A DNA stretch of 64,000 nt from Cytophagales bacterium (GCA_004292855.1 RDXN01000052.1:31704-95703), one strand, 5' to 3'. Shown: positions 8,329 through 17,408, counted from the stretch's first letter. Notes: generated by a model not told the origin, from the letters alone. Translations and numbers: made by a program.

Positions 8329-8563
8329 CTGAGTCAACTGGGGTGTTCCAACTCGTATCGGGGAAGGTTATTCGCTTGTACGTTTGGGCTTTCATCCGGT
8401 CCAGTTGTTCTTCTCGATTCAGAAGCATCTGGCGAAGCCCGCGCAGTTCTTCCTCATACTGTTGGTCGCGTTTGTACGAGACAAACAATAAGGCCCCCAT
8501 CCCTGCCAATAACAGCAGAATGGCAACCGCGAGGGAGCCAATAAAACCACGACCTGATGACAT
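8303..8563 (-). CDS. Small single-pass membrane protein with coiled coil, 86 residues
   Basis: No known family recognised. The start at 8563 gives MSSGRGFIGSLAV, then one membrane segment (about residues 8-28) followed by a charged heptad-like region (KRDQQYEEELRGLRQMLLNREEQLDRMK) typical of a short coiled coil. The longer reading from 8686 crosses a terminator and is rejected. It overlaps the M23 peptidase 3' end on the opposite strand. Confidence 0.65.
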   Translation of the reverse strand: MSSGRGFIGSLAVAILLLLAGMGALLFVSYKRDQQYEEELRGLRQMLLNREEQLDRMKAQTYKRITFPDTSWNTPVDSVKSGLPNP

Positions 8564-8604
8564 AATATGGGTTAGTAGGTCTGCCCCCGACTCGCTACTG
8601 ACCA

Positions 8605-8637
8605 CAAAAAAAGCCCCGGCTGGTAAAACCGGGGCTT
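8605..8637 (-). terminator. Intrinsic terminator after the DUF4136 gene
   Basis: A 9-base-pair stem (AAGCCCCGG 8611-8619 with CCGGGGCTT 8629-8637) followed, in minus-strand direction, by a T run (plus-strand A run 8606-8612). It stands 80 bases past the DUF4136 stop. Confidence 0.75.
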
Positions 8638-8716
8638 GTAATGGATGCGAATCCAGAGGTTTTCCTACCATCTCGACTGGCAGCATGGCCTAATGGTCAC
8701 ATTAAACCATGAGAGT

Positions 8717-9301
8717 TTATCGAGATGCGCCGTAATCCTGACCGGCACTTTCGGGCAAATTCTTGACGATGGCAGTCACCGTTTCGCGGAAAGCGGCATC
8801 ACGCTCACGGTCCCGGCGACTGTTCAACTGCCCCGTGGCCCAGCCCTGCCAGATAATGTCGTTGGTACGGGCATCGTATACGTTCACAACCACGCGGTTC
8901 TCTTCGTAGTTGCGTGAGTAGACCTGATTCGGCATACCCCAGCCACCCCAACCCCAACCCCACGGACCCATCGTGTTGTTCGACTGGATCTGCTGACGGT
9001 CTTTCGAGTCGGTGAAGAACCGCACGATCAGGTCGGCCTCGCCTTCCTGCACGGGCTTGTATCCCTTGCCTTTGAGCGACACGTCGAGGGCGTCGGCAAT
9101 CCGGCGTTGGTTCAGGTTGCTACCCACAATCGGATCGGCGTTGCGCTGCCGGTCGGCCTCAATGCGGTACGTAGCAAATTGGCGAACGTTTACTTTGGGG
9201 TCGTAGTCGTATTTTACGGTAACGGCGGGCGCACAGGCCACCATCGTTCCGGCTACGAATAAACTGGCAATTATGGCTTTGATTTTCATGTTGATGTTCA
9301 A
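8717..9301 (-). CDS. DUF4136 domain lipoprotein
   Basis: Envelope lipoprotein of 194 residues; the signal peptide ends in a lipobox (VACAP) with the modified cysteine near residue 23. The body carries the DUF4136 pattern: YDYDP and FATYR near the N-terminus, then a Gly/Trp-rich turn (GPWGWGWGGWG) and a C-terminal DIIWQGWATG strand. No enzymatic function is known for the family. An alternative start five residues in (9289) is equally possible. A terminator follows. Confidence 0.88.
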   Translation of the reverse strand: MNINMKIKAIIASLFVAGTMVACAPAVTVKYDYDPKVNVRQFATYRIEADRQRNADPIVGSNLNQRRIADALDVSLKGKGYKPVQEGEADLIVRFFTDSKDRQQIQSNNTMGPWGWGWGGWGMPNQVYSRNYEENRVVVNVYDARTNDIIWQGWATGQLNSRRDRERDAAFRETVTAIVKNLPESAGQDYGASR

Positions 9302-9433
9302 TTGGTTTTAAGGTCAAACCGTCTATAAAACGAACAAATGGAGTGTTGTTGTATAGGTTACTCTGATAACGAAACGAGCGTTGCAGAAGTTCGGCAAAAT
9401 AGGTTTTTAAGCAGTCTATTTTTATGCTGTAAA

Positions 9434-9478
9434 TAGCTAGTAATCAGTTTCTAATACGTCTCTAATTTGGTTCTAATC
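9434..9478. repeat. CTAAT motif repeated at 11-base spacing
   Basis: Three CTAAT copies start 11 bases apart (CTAATACGTCT, CTAATTTGGTT, CTAATCAG), with a related GTAAT further left, directly after the stop of the transporter fusion. The spacing equals about one helical turn, so a protein-binding array upstream of the DUF4136 gene is possible but unproven. Confidence 0.4.
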
Positions 9479-11069
9479 AGGGCTTCAAATACCTTACCAA
9501 TTCACTGATTGTTTCAATCTCCAATTCCTCTGCCTGCTGGCGTCGCATCATCAGGCAGTAGCTGTTGTTGAAGCCAAGCGGGGCCATCCAGCGCAGGCCA
9601 TACTGTTTTTGGAACCGGCTGTTTACGTAGGCATACACCGAGTCAGGGTGCATTGGCAGGCGGGCTAGCTCGGTGGGCGTTGGTTGCAGAACAACCAGCA
9701 GGCCCGTGCCGGTGTATTCGGGGTAAAAGTCGATGGCCCCGGTGCGGAGCGCGTCGAAACAGATTTGGGTGCCGCCCAGACCCGTTCGAGCCGTTACGGT
9801 TAGGCCCGTGTGGTGTTTAATCAGTTGCCGGTAAATCTCGGCCAAAATATACTGCTCCGAAAATACCTTCGACCCCATGACAATTGGTGATTGGTGAGGA
9901 GCGGAGGATGAGGAGTGCGCGGATTTAGATTGTTTCAGCAAACCCTGTTGGTTGAGAAAATCGCGAGCCACCGCGTCAGGCAATTCGTGCAGATAATCGA
10001 CCCGGTAGTTGAGGGCAGTCATCACGGAATCGGTTAGGCGACCGGCCAACAGGTCGAGCGTGGGGCCAAGTTCGGGGTGGCGATTGAGCGTTGCCTGCCG
10101 CACCACCGGGGCCGCGTAATAGGGAGGAAACGCCTGCTTATCATCTTCCAAAACAACCAGATCGAACGCCCGCACGCGCCCATCGGTCGAGTAGCCGCTG
10201 ATGATATCGACTTGATTGCGGTGAATGGCCTCATACATCAGGTTTTGATCGATGAGTCGAGGGCGGAGTTGCAGACCGTATGTTTTTTGCAGACCTGGAA
10301 AACCATCGGCCCGTCCGTAGAACTCGTGCGCAAAGCCCGCCACCAGTTTGTCCTGTTGCCCCGGTGTAAGGGCCACCGCGACCGTGAGCAACGGCACCGC
10401 CAGCAGCCCGATGCCCACCGCCCGACCCTGTTTACCTCGCAACAATGGTCCCTCGGCCCGGCGTTGGAGCCACGCCAGCCCCCAATCGAACAGCACGGCC
10501 AAACCCGCTGCCGGAATAGCCCCCGCCAGCATCATGGGCGTGTTACTCAGGGCAATTCCGCCGAAAATAAACTCACCTAAGCCCCCAGCAGCCACGTAGG
10601 CCGCGAGCGTTGCCACCCCCACATTGATGACAGCCGCCGTACGAACCCCCGCAAACAGCACGGGCAACGCCAACGGCAACTCAACCCGCCACAGCACCTG
10701 CCGGTCGGTGAAGCCTACGCCCCGCGCAGCCTCCACCACAGCCGGATTCACCCCGCGAATGCCCACGTAGGTGTTGCGCACAATAGGCAAGAGCGCGTAC
10801 AGGAACAGGGCAACCAGCGCGGGACCAACGCCGATGCCCAGCGTCGGAATGAGGAATCCCAGCAGGGCCAGGCTCGGCACGGTTTGCAACACCCCGGCCG
10901 CCCCCAACACCACCGACGCTAGCCGGGGCCGATTGGCAATCCAAATGCCCACCGGGACACCAATCGCCAGGGCCACCAGCAACGAAGCCAGTGTCAGGCC
11001 CAGGTGCGTGGTGATTTGTTCGAGTATTTTCGGGTACTGATCGCGGAGGAAGGTGAAGAAGTCGGTCAT
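9477..11069 (-). CDS. Osmoprotectant ABC transporter permease fused to a circularly permuted substrate-binding domain
   Basis: 530-residue fusion of an OpuCB/ProW-type permease (residues about 1-230, with the EAARGVG coupling-loop motif) and an OpuCC-type glycine betaine/choline/carnitine-binding domain. In OpuCC-type proteins the lobe beginning GSK.FTEQ comes first and the lobe with STDGR and FPPYYAAPVV second. Here the second lobe comes first (about 236-380) and the protein ends with the first lobe (about 397-530, GSKVFSEQ through ISELVRYLKP). A Ser-rich linker at 385-396 is encoded by heptamer repeats (9883-9917). No ATPase gene is adjacent, so the energising subunit must lie elsewhere. 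Ligand is inferred from family only. Confidence 0.88.
   Translation of the reverse strand: MTDFFTFLRDQYPKILEQITTHLGLTLASLLVALAIGVPVGIWIANRPRLASVVLGAAGVLQTVPSLALLGFLIPTLGIGVGPALVALFLYALLPIVRNTYVGIRGVNPAVVEAARGVGFTDRQVLWRVELPLALPVLFAGVRTAAVINVGVATLAAYVAAGGLGEFIFGGIALSNTPMMLAGAIPAAGLAVLFDWGLAWLQRRAEGPLLRGKQGRAVGIGLLAVPLLTVAVALTPGQQDKLVAGFAHEFYGRADGFPGLQKTYGLQLRPRLIDQNLMYEAIHRNQVDIISGYSTDGRVRAFDLVVLEDDKQAFPPYYAAPVVRQATLNRHPELGPTLDLLAGRLTDSVMTALNYRVDYLHELPDAVARDFLNQQGLLKQSKSAHSSSSAPHQSPIVMGSKVFSEQYILAEIYRQLIKHHTGLTVTARTGLGGTQICFDALRTGAIDFYPEYTGTGLLVVLQPTPTELARLPMHPDSVYAYVNSRFQKQYGLRWMAPLGFNNSYCLMMRRQQAEELEIETISELVRYLKP
9883..9917. repeat. Heptamer repeat inside the transporter fusion, ATTGGTG/AGGAGTG family
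   Basis: Five 7-base units (ATTGGTG twice, AGGAGCG, GAGGATG, AGGAGTG) in plus-strand reading. Read on the minus strand in frame they encode the Ser/His-rich linker that joins the two swapped lobes of the binding domain. Only one arm is present. Confidence 0.8.
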
Positions 11070-11112
11070 AGATCAAATGTAAGCGCAATGGGTAGAAACC
11101 CCACGTTTTACC

Positions 11113-11120
11113 TATTTTTG
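11113..11120 (+). promoter_or_regulatory. Candidate -7 element before the FGGY kinase
   Basis: TATTTTTG fits TANNTTTG, 21 bases before the ATG at 11141. No convincing -33 partner. Confidence 0.35.
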
Positions 11121-11140
11121 AGCACTTCGCTTTGTGAATT

Positions 11141-12622
11141 ATGCCAAACCCCACTCCCCTAATTATCGGTGCTGACCTCGGCACCACCAACGTCAAAGCT
11201 CTTGCCTTCGACCCGGTCACCGAACAGATTGTGGCCCACGCGTCGCGCCCACTCACGACCGAACAGCCGCAGCCGGGCTATTCGGAGCAACAACCCGAAG
11301 CCATTTGGCAGGCCTTTGGCGAGGTGATGCGTGAGGTGATGGACGAGGTAAACAAGGCAGGCGGAACCGTGCAGATGGTGGCCTTCAGCACGGCCATGCA
11401 CAGTCTGATGGCCGTCGATGCGGAGGGCAACCCGCTGACTAATGCCGTGTTGTGGTCCGATAATCGGGCGGAGGCCGAGGCCCAGACCCTCCGAACGCAT
11501 CAGGCCGCACTGGGGCAGGCCATTTACCACCAAACGGGCATCCCGATGCACCCCATGATTCCGTTGTGCAAACTGGCCTATTGGCGGCATCATCAGCCCG
11601 ATTTACTTAAACAAGCCGCTCGGTTTGTAGGCATCAAAGAGTTTCTCTGGCATCGACTCACGGGCGAGTTCCAGATTGATTATTCACTGGCCACCGCCAC
11701 CGGCCTTTACGATCAGGAACACCGCCAATGGAGCGGGCTGGCCCTGTCGTTCGCGGGCATCACCGCTGATCAACTTTCCGACCTCGTCCCGACAAACCAC
11801 CAGCAACCTCTGCTCGACGGGGCCACTACGCACACGGGTCTGCTCGCCGGAACAACTCTGCTCATTGGCGCGTCGGATGGGTGTCTGGCTAATTTGGGGG
11901 CGGGGGCCATCTCGGCGGGCGTCACCACGCTCACGATTGGCACAAGCGGGGCCATCCGCCAAACCGTCCGGCAACCCCTGCGCGACCCGCAGGGCCGGTT
12001 GTTCTGTTACCATTTGGCCGAGGGTTATTACGTGGTGGGCGGCCCTACCAACAACGGGGCCAACGTATTGCAATGGCTGGCCGAAAACCTGACCCGCGCC
12101 ACCCCCGAAAACGCCTTAAGCCAAGCCACTACCGTACCCGCCGGGTCCGATGGCCTGCTGTTTTTGCCCTATCTGCAAGGCGAACGCGCCCCGCTCTGGG
12201 ATGCCGCCGTTCGCGGGGCCTTTCACCATGTCGACTGGAGCCACACCCAGGCTCATTTTGCCCGCGCTACGCTCGAAGGTGTGTTGTTCAATCTCTTAAG
12301 CATCAACGCGCTACTTGCCGAGCAGACTGCCCCTACCCACGTGATTCATGCCAACGGCGGGTTTGCCCAGTCGGCGTTTTGGGTGCAGATGCTCGCCGAC
12401 ATGGCTGGGGTGCCCGTGCGACTCAACGCCACCAACGAAAGCGGGGCCATCGGGGCTATTTTGCTCGCCCTGACCGCCACCGGCCACTACCCCACCCTCG
12501 ACGCGGCCTCGGCCAGCGTGAACTTCGGCAAGACGTACGAACCCAATCCCGACAACCACCAAATCTATAGGGCCGCTTTCGAGCGGTTCCGGGCCGTACA
12601 AGCTTTATTAGCTGATAAATAA
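11141..12622 (+). CDS. FGGY-family carbohydrate kinase, gluconokinase-like
   Basis: Cytoplasmic sugar kinase of 493 residues, normal for FGGY enzymes. The N-terminal ATPase fold phosphate loop GADLGTTNVKALAFD is at about residues 8-22; the second lobe has TIGTSGAIR and a C-terminal GGFAQS block. The segment AFSTAMHSLMAVD and the NNGANVL block resemble bacterial FGGY gluconate kinases more than xylulokinases, so gluconate to 6-phosphogluconate is the likeliest reaction. It is transcribed alone, divergently from the osmoprotectant transporter 71 bases away. Confidence 0.85.
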   Translation: MPNPTPLIIGADLGTTNVKALAFDPVTEQIVAHASRPLTTEQPQPGYSEQQPEAIWQAFGEVMREVMDEVNKAGGTVQMVAFSTAMHSLMAVDAEGNPLTNAVLWSDNRAEAEAQTLRTHQAALGQAIYHQTGIPMHPMIPLCKLAYWRHHQPDLLKQAARFVGIKEFLWHRLTGEFQIDYSLATATGLYDQEHRQWSGLALSFAGITADQLSDLVPTNHQQPLLDGATTHTGLLAGTTLLIGASDGCLANLGAGAISAGVTTLTIGTSGAIRQTVRQPLRDPQGRLFCYHLAEGYYVVGGPTNNGANVLQWLAENLTRATPENALSQATTVPAGSDGLLFLPYLQGERAPLWDAAVRGAFHHVDWSHTQAHFARATLEGVLFNLLSINALLAEQTAPTHVIHANGGFAQSAFWVQMLADMAGVPVRLNATNESGAIGAILLALTATGHYPTLDAASASVNFGKTYEPNPDNHQIYRAAFERFRAVQALLADK

Positions 12623-12700
12623 GAAAGTATCCCACACCGCAACGAAGCTTTTGTACCTGACGTACAACGGATTGAGTGATTCCCTAAACCGGCTTTGTTT

Positions 12701-15109
12701 ATGCGTGTGAATGTGTACGATTCGTGGAGAATTCGTTCGGTTACTATACACATGCTGTTGTGGTGCGGAATGCTGCTACTTGCCCTACCCACGCAGGCCA
12801 CGCATCTGGTAGGAGGCCATATCGAAATGCGACCTATCGGCACTACGCCGGGGCAGTATAGGATTACGATCACCAACTATTTCGAGAACAATAATAGTGG
12901 CCAACAAGCAAACGGCGGGTCCGTTGGCATCTTTCGTAAACGCGATAACATGCTGATGATGAGTTTTATCACGACCGAGTCGACCATTCGCAAGCCCATC
13001 ATCTTCGCCAACGAGAAATGTGCGGAACAACGTAAACTTAATTTCATCGTGGCCACTTTCGCGGCCACCATTACGCTGAATCCCGCCACTTACAACGATC
13101 CGCAGGGCTACTATATCTCCTACCAGACCCGAAACCGAAATGCAGGTGTCAATAATATTACAAATCCAACTGGCACCGGCTACACCTTTTACCTGGAGTT
13201 TCCGGCTCTAACCCAAAACGGCCAACCGTTTTTGAATGGCTCGCCCCGCTTCCCCGACATCAACGGCGAATACATTTGCCGGGGCGACGCATTCACATTC
13301 CACTTCGGCGGCACTGACCCCGATGGCGACGAGTTGCGCTACTCGATGATTACCCCACTCAATTACCGCACAAATGGAGTGGGGCCTGGTCCTTACCCTA
13401 CTGTTTCGTGGGCATCGGGATATGGGGCAAACAACGCCATTCCGGGTAATCCAACCCTTCGCGTAGATCCCAAAACGGGCGAATTATCAGTTACGGCCAC
13501 GCAGATTGGTTTGTTTGTATTTGCGGTCAATGTGGAAGAGTTTCGGAACGGGCAGAAGATTGGCGAGGTTCGGCGTGATTTTCAATTACTCGTGGTCGAC
13601 TGCCCACCCGCCACTATTCCGAGGGCCGTGGTGAAAGCCGAAACCTATCCCGCCACCGCCCAATCGTTCACTATTTGCCCAACCAAATCCGTTTCGCTCG
13701 TTGCCAACACCAACCCAACCTGGTACTACCAATGGCAACGCGATGGCCTTAACCTCCCCGGCGACACACTGCCCACTCTCAGGGCCACACTCCCCGGTGA
13801 ATACGAGGTGGTGGTATCGTCGAAATTGAGTTGTGTGAAAGCAAGTAGCTCGCAGAGCATGAGCGTGACGGTGTTCAATATTGACGCCCGCGTGGATTCA
13901 TCGGGACATTTGTGCGCTACCTCCGGCACGGTCAGTTTGAGCCTTGCCGACGCCCCCAATCAGACGTATAGGTGGTTCGTCAACGGCACCTTGCGAGCCG
14001 GGGCCACCCGCCCCCTGCTTACAACGAGTGGGCCGGGGCAGTTCCAACCCGAAATCACGAACACGCGCTATGGTTGTCAGATTCGGGCCGATTTGCGGAT
14101 CGTCTGGAGGTCGGAGCCGATGCAGGCGTCGCTGAGTAGTTCGCAAACGGCCTTGTGCCCTAATGGGAGCCTGACGCTCCGGGGCGCAGGGGGTGTTAAT
14201 TACGTCTGGGCAATGGGCAACACGCCCCAAACGGGCAGCACGGCCACGTTCGAGGCCAAAACGGCCGGTACGTACAACCTCACGGCCATCGACCAATACG
14301 GCTGCGAGGGCATAGCCACACCCCTCGCCATCGGCCAAATTCCGACCATCACACCCACGCTCGACCCGGTCACGCCCGTCTGTGGAACGGCTAACCCCGC
14401 CGTTACGTTGCGGGGTGCGCCTGCGGGTGGGCAGGGCACGGTGGGCGAGTACGCGGGCGAGGGGGCAGCATCGGCGGGTGTCCTGAACGGCACCTTCGAC
14501 CCGGCGCGGGCGGGCATCGGCGATCACGTGCTGACCTACACCGTGCGGCCCGCGCCCTGGTGCGAAGCTGTCGTGACCCGTCAAACGGCCATCGTCGCGC
14601 CCATCCCGACCATCGCCCTGCCCGACACGGTCAAAACCTGGGCAGGCAACTCAATCACCCTCGAACCCCTGCTGACGGGTAATCCCAACCAGTTCTGGTG
14701 GTCGCCCGCTGCATTTTTGGCCGATGAGAACTCGGCGGTGGCGCAAATCGTAGACATCCAGCACGACACCACCTACTATTTTCGCGTGGCAAACGCCATA
14801 GGTTGCGAGGCCCGAGACACCGTTCGGGTGTTGGTATTCAGTCGTATCTGGGTTCCCGACGCCTTCACGCCCAACCGCGACGGCCACAACGATGTGCTGG
14901 AGTTGAAAGGCGTAGAGGGCTTCACCCTGGCCGAAATGACCGTGCTTGACCGTTGGGGCGAGGTGGTGTACCGAAGCACCGACGGATACCGAACCCCTTT
15001 CGATGGCACGTTCCAGGGCCAACCCCTACCTGCCGGTAACTACGTCTACGTGCTCAAACCCGCCCCCAGTTATCAGACCTTGCGGGGGCGAGTGGTGATT
15101 ATGCGGTAG
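12701..15109 (+). CDS. Large secreted protein with type IX secretion (type B) C-terminal sorting domain
   Basis: About 802 residues from the ATG at 12701. A signal peptide ends near the TQATHLVGGHIEMR segment, a start common to the gliding-motility-associated C-terminal-domain proteins. Several Ig/PKD-like segments follow (cysteine-bounded, around residues 300-620). The final 90 residues (WVPDAFTPNRDGHND through the closing VVIMR) are the T9SS type B sorting domain, which directs secretion across the outer membrane. No catalytic motif is visible; an adhesin or surface structural role is inferred. No PorP/SprF-type partner gene is adjacent. Confidence 0.9.
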   Translation: MRVNVYDSWRIRSVTIHMLLWCGMLLLALPTQATHLVGGHIEMRPIGTTPGQYRITITNYFENNNSGQQANGGSVGIFRKRDNMLMMSFITTESTIRKPIIFANEKCAEQRKLNFIVATFAATITLNPATYNDPQGYYISYQTRNRNAGVNNITNPTGTGYTFYLEFPALTQNGQPFLNGSPRFPDINGEYICRGDAFTFHFGGTDPDGDELRYSMITPLNYRTNGVGPGPYPTVSWASGYGANNAIPGNPTLRVDPKTGELSVTATQIGLFVFAVNVEEFRNGQKIGEVRRDFQLLVVDCPPATIPRAVVKAETYPATAQSFTICPTKSVSLVANTNPTWYYQWQRDGLNLPGDTLPTLRATLPGEYEVVVSSKLSCVKASSSQSMSVTVFNIDARVDSSGHLCATSGTVSLSLADAPNQTYRWFVNGTLRAGATRPLLTTSGPGQFQPEITNTRYGCQIRADLRIVWRSEPMQASLSSSQTALCPNGSLTLRGAGGVNYVWAMGNTPQTGSTATFEAKTAGTYNLTAIDQYGCEGIATPLAIGQIPTITPTLDPVTPVCGTANPAVTLRGAPAGGQGTVGEYAGEGAASAGVLNGTFDPARAGIGDHVLTYTVRPAPWCEAVVTRQTAIVAPIPTIALPDTVKTWAGNSITLEPLLTGNPNQFWWSPAAFLADENSAVAQIVDIQHDTTYYFRVANAIGCEARDTVRVLVFSRIWVPDAFTPNRDGHNDVLELKGVEGFTLAEMTVLDRWGEVVYRSTDGYRTPFDGTFQGQPLPAGNYVYVLKPAPSYQTLRGRVVIMR

Positions 15110-15216
15110 TAGACTAGCTGGGGTTTGCAAGACAAAAACTCCCCCATCTTATTCAAAAAACTTTCTCGTTCCGTATCTTAGTGCCGTTAAACAGACAGCC
15201 CAAACAGCCTCAACCG

Positions 15217-15516
15217 ATGAGCGAGCACGAATTTAACGAGAACGTTCAGCGCGAACTGACCCGCATTCGGGTGCAACTCCGCCTACAGGAAGAACGACTG
15301 GCCGAGCATGAAGTCCGAATTGCCCGGCTCGAAAACCGCCTGACCAAACAGGAGCAGCAACTTGCCCTGATCGAAGCCCGACACGACCGGATTGTACACG
15401 ATCACCACCTGGTTATGCGCTACGTGGGTATCACTGCCGACGACTTTGAGCAGATCAAAGCGGGTGAGCTAAACCCGCGCTACCTGTTGAACACCGTGGG
15501 CAGGCGACAGAATTAA
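15217..15516 (+). CDS. Small coiled-coil protein
   Basis: No family recognised. From the ATG at 15217 it is 99 residues; a GTG at 15181 would add 12 Pro/Gln-rich residues. Residues 10-65 are strongly heptad-like and charged (RVQLRLQEERLAEHEVRIARL), so a dimeric coiled coil is likely. The C-terminal part (YVGITADDFEQIKAGELNPRYLL) looks like a small folded helical tail. It precedes gldG by 36 bases and may be co-transcribed with it. Confidence 0.7.
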   Translation: MSEHEFNENVQRELTRIRVQLRLQEERLAEHEVRIARLENRLTKQEQQLALIEARHDRIVHDHHLVMRYVGITADDFEQIKAGELNPRYLLNTVGRRQN

Positions 15517-15552
15517 CACGCGAACAGGCGGGCGTTTTGCGTTAACTCACCA

Positions 15553-17244
15553 ATGAAAAGACTTCTTATTGCCCTGGTGGCTCTGGTAGTAGTGAATATA
15601 GCGTCGGCGTTCCTGTTTTTCAGGGCCGACCTCACCGCCGAGAAACGTTACACGCTCTCTACAGCTACGCGCAACCTGCTGGCTAATCTCGACGACGACA
15701 TCCATATTAACGTCTATCTCACGGGCGATCTGCCTCCTAGCTTCAAACGGCTCGAAAACGCCGTTCGTGAAACGCTCGATGAGTTCGCAGCCCGCGCAGA
15801 CCGGCCTGTTACCTATCGGTTTGTGGATGTGGATGCCGTAACCGACTCGGCGGCCCGCAAGAAATTGGTTATCGACCTCATGCAGAAGGGTCTTACGCCC
15901 ACCAACGTCGTGTCGCCACAGGGGGGCAAACGTACCGAGAAGATTGCGTTTCCGTGGGCTGTTGTTTCGTATAAAGGTCAGGAGGTGCCGGTTTTGCTGC
16001 TCAAAGGCAATAAAGCAGCCTCGCCCGAAGAGCAACTCAATCAGTCGTATGAAGGCGTTGAATACGCACTCGCATCTGCCGTACGCAAGCTGACTCAACC
16101 CGCCGGCAGTCGCCGACGCGTGGGGTTGCTGGCCCGCACGAAGGTGCCACCCTCGCGCTTTTCGGACCTGCTGGCGTCGGTGCAGGAGAACTACGACCTG
16201 TTCTTTGTGGACCTGAGCAAACCCGGCCCCCTCACGAACCTCGACGTGCTGCTCGTGCCTAAACCCGACCAACCCTTTTCAGACGACGACCTGTTTAAGA
16301 TCGACCAGTATGTGGTGAAGGGGGGACACGCCCTGTTTTTTGTGGACGGTGCCCGCGTGGATTCGGTGGGGGTAGAGGGCACGTTTGCTCAACCGTTGGC
16401 CCTGAACCTCGACGAGTTGTTTTTTGGGTGGGGCGTCCGCGTAAACCGCGATCTGGTGAAAGACCTGAGTTGCAACGTGATCCCGCTCAACGTTGGCAGC
16501 ATGGGCGACAAACCCAATATCCAGTTGGTGCCCTGGCGGTTTTACCCGATTATCAACAACTTTGGTGCCCAGGGAGCCGCACGGAACCCCATTGTACGCA
16601 ACCTCGACGCCGTTTGGGCGCGGTTTGCCAGCACCATCGACACCGTTCGGGCGCAGGGCGCGGGTGGGTCGGCGATCCGCAAAACGCCCCTGTTGCTCAC
16701 ATCACCCTACACCCAGCTTCGGCAGGCTCCTGTGGTGTTGGCATACAACGAGGCCCGCCAACAACCCGACCCCCGCACCTACAACGGGGGGGTGCGCGTG
16801 CTGGCCTGCCTGCTCGAAGGCCGGTTTCGGTCGCTTTATGCTAATCAAATTCTGCCGGGCGACCCACGCGCTCAGGGGTTCAAAGCCGAAGGGGATGATG
16901 GCTCGTCGGAGCGGGCAAGGGTCATTGTGTGTTCGGATGGCGATCTGGTGGTGAACGATGTTGACTACAAGCGGCAAACCCCCTACCCTCTCGGCTTTGA
17001 TAGATACACCCGGCAGACGTTTGCCAACAAAGATTTCGCGCTCAACGCTATCGACTACCTGGCCGACCCGGAGGGTGTAATTGAAGCCCGGAACCGGCAG
17101 ATAACGCTCCGCCCACTCGACAAAATCCGGTTACGGAGCGAACGAACGAGTTGGCAACTGCTTAATCTGCTCGGACCAGTTATGCTGGTGGGACTAATTG
17201 GCCTGATCTGGCAATGGAACCGTAGACGGCAGTACGGACAGTAA
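15553..17244 (+). CDS. gldG: Gliding-motility-associated ABC transporter component GldG
   Basis: 563 residues with an N-terminal membrane anchor (about 5-23), a large extracytoplasmic GldG/DUF4350-like region and a C-terminal membrane segment (LLGPVMLVGLIGLIWQW). The N-terminus (RADLTAEKRYTLSTATRNLL) is characteristic. In gliding Bacteroidota GldG pairs with the permease GldF and the ATPase GldA; gldF normally stands immediately upstream but is absent here, replaced by a small coiled-coil gene. A strong terminator follows. Confidence 0.9.
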   Translation: MKRLLIALVALVVVNIASAFLFFRADLTAEKRYTLSTATRNLLANLDDDIHINVYLTGDLPPSFKRLENAVRETLDEFAARADRPVTYRFVDVDAVTDSAARKKLVIDLMQKGLTPTNVVSPQGGKRTEKIAFPWAVVSYKGQEVPVLLLKGNKAASPEEQLNQSYEGVEYALASAVRKLTQPAGSRRRVGLLARTKVPPSRFSDLLASVQENYDLFFVDLSKPGPLTNLDVLLVPKPDQPFSDDDLFKIDQYVVKGGHALFFVDGARVDSVGVEGTFAQPLALNLDELFFGWGVRVNRDLVKDLSCNVIPLNVGSMGDKPNIQLVPWRFYPIINNFGAQGAARNPIVRNLDAVWARFASTIDTVRAQGAGGSAIRKTPLLLTSPYTQLRQAPVVLAYNEARQQPDPRTYNGGVRVLACLLEGRFRSLYANQILPGDPRAQGFKAEGDDGSSERARVIVCSDGDLVVNDVDYKRQTPYPLGFDRYTRQTFANKDFALNAIDYLADPEGVIEARNRQITLRPLDKIRLRSERTSWQLLNLLGPVMLVGLIGLIWQWNRRRQYGQ

Positions 17245-17261
17245 AAGCCTCCCAAAAATGA

Positions 17262-17311
17262 ACAAAAACAATAGGCAAACCTCATTGATGAGGTTTGCCT
17301 ATTGTTTTTGT
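17262..17311 (+). terminator. Intrinsic terminator after gldG
   Basis: Perfect 24-base inverted repeat (arms 17262-17285 and 17288-17311) with a 2-base loop; the right arm ends in a T-rich run. The left arm begins with an A run, so it could also act on the minus strand. Confidence 0.85.
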
Positions 17312-17408
17312 GGGGTATAAGTACTCAGTAGTATTGCTTATATTTCAATTAAAAAAGAGGATCATCAAAATGCGATGAACTAAGAAAAATACTCAAACTA
17401 AGATGTGA

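Noticed and set aside
8310..8693. Plus-strand frame opposite the small coiled-coil membrane protein
   Set aside because: Ser/Arg-rich translation without features; the minus-strand frame has a clear membrane segment and coiled coil.
8686..8740. tRNA-like fold with a possible Ser anticodon loop (TAAAC/GTTTA stem)
   Set aside because: No matching acceptor or T arm can be found and the segment runs into the DUF4136 coding end; the stem is probably chance.
11074..11081. Minus-strand TACATTTG as promoter of the transporter fusion
   Set aside because: A perfect -7 match, but only about 5 bases before the ATG, so it would require a leaderless transcript; no -33 element. Left as possible only.
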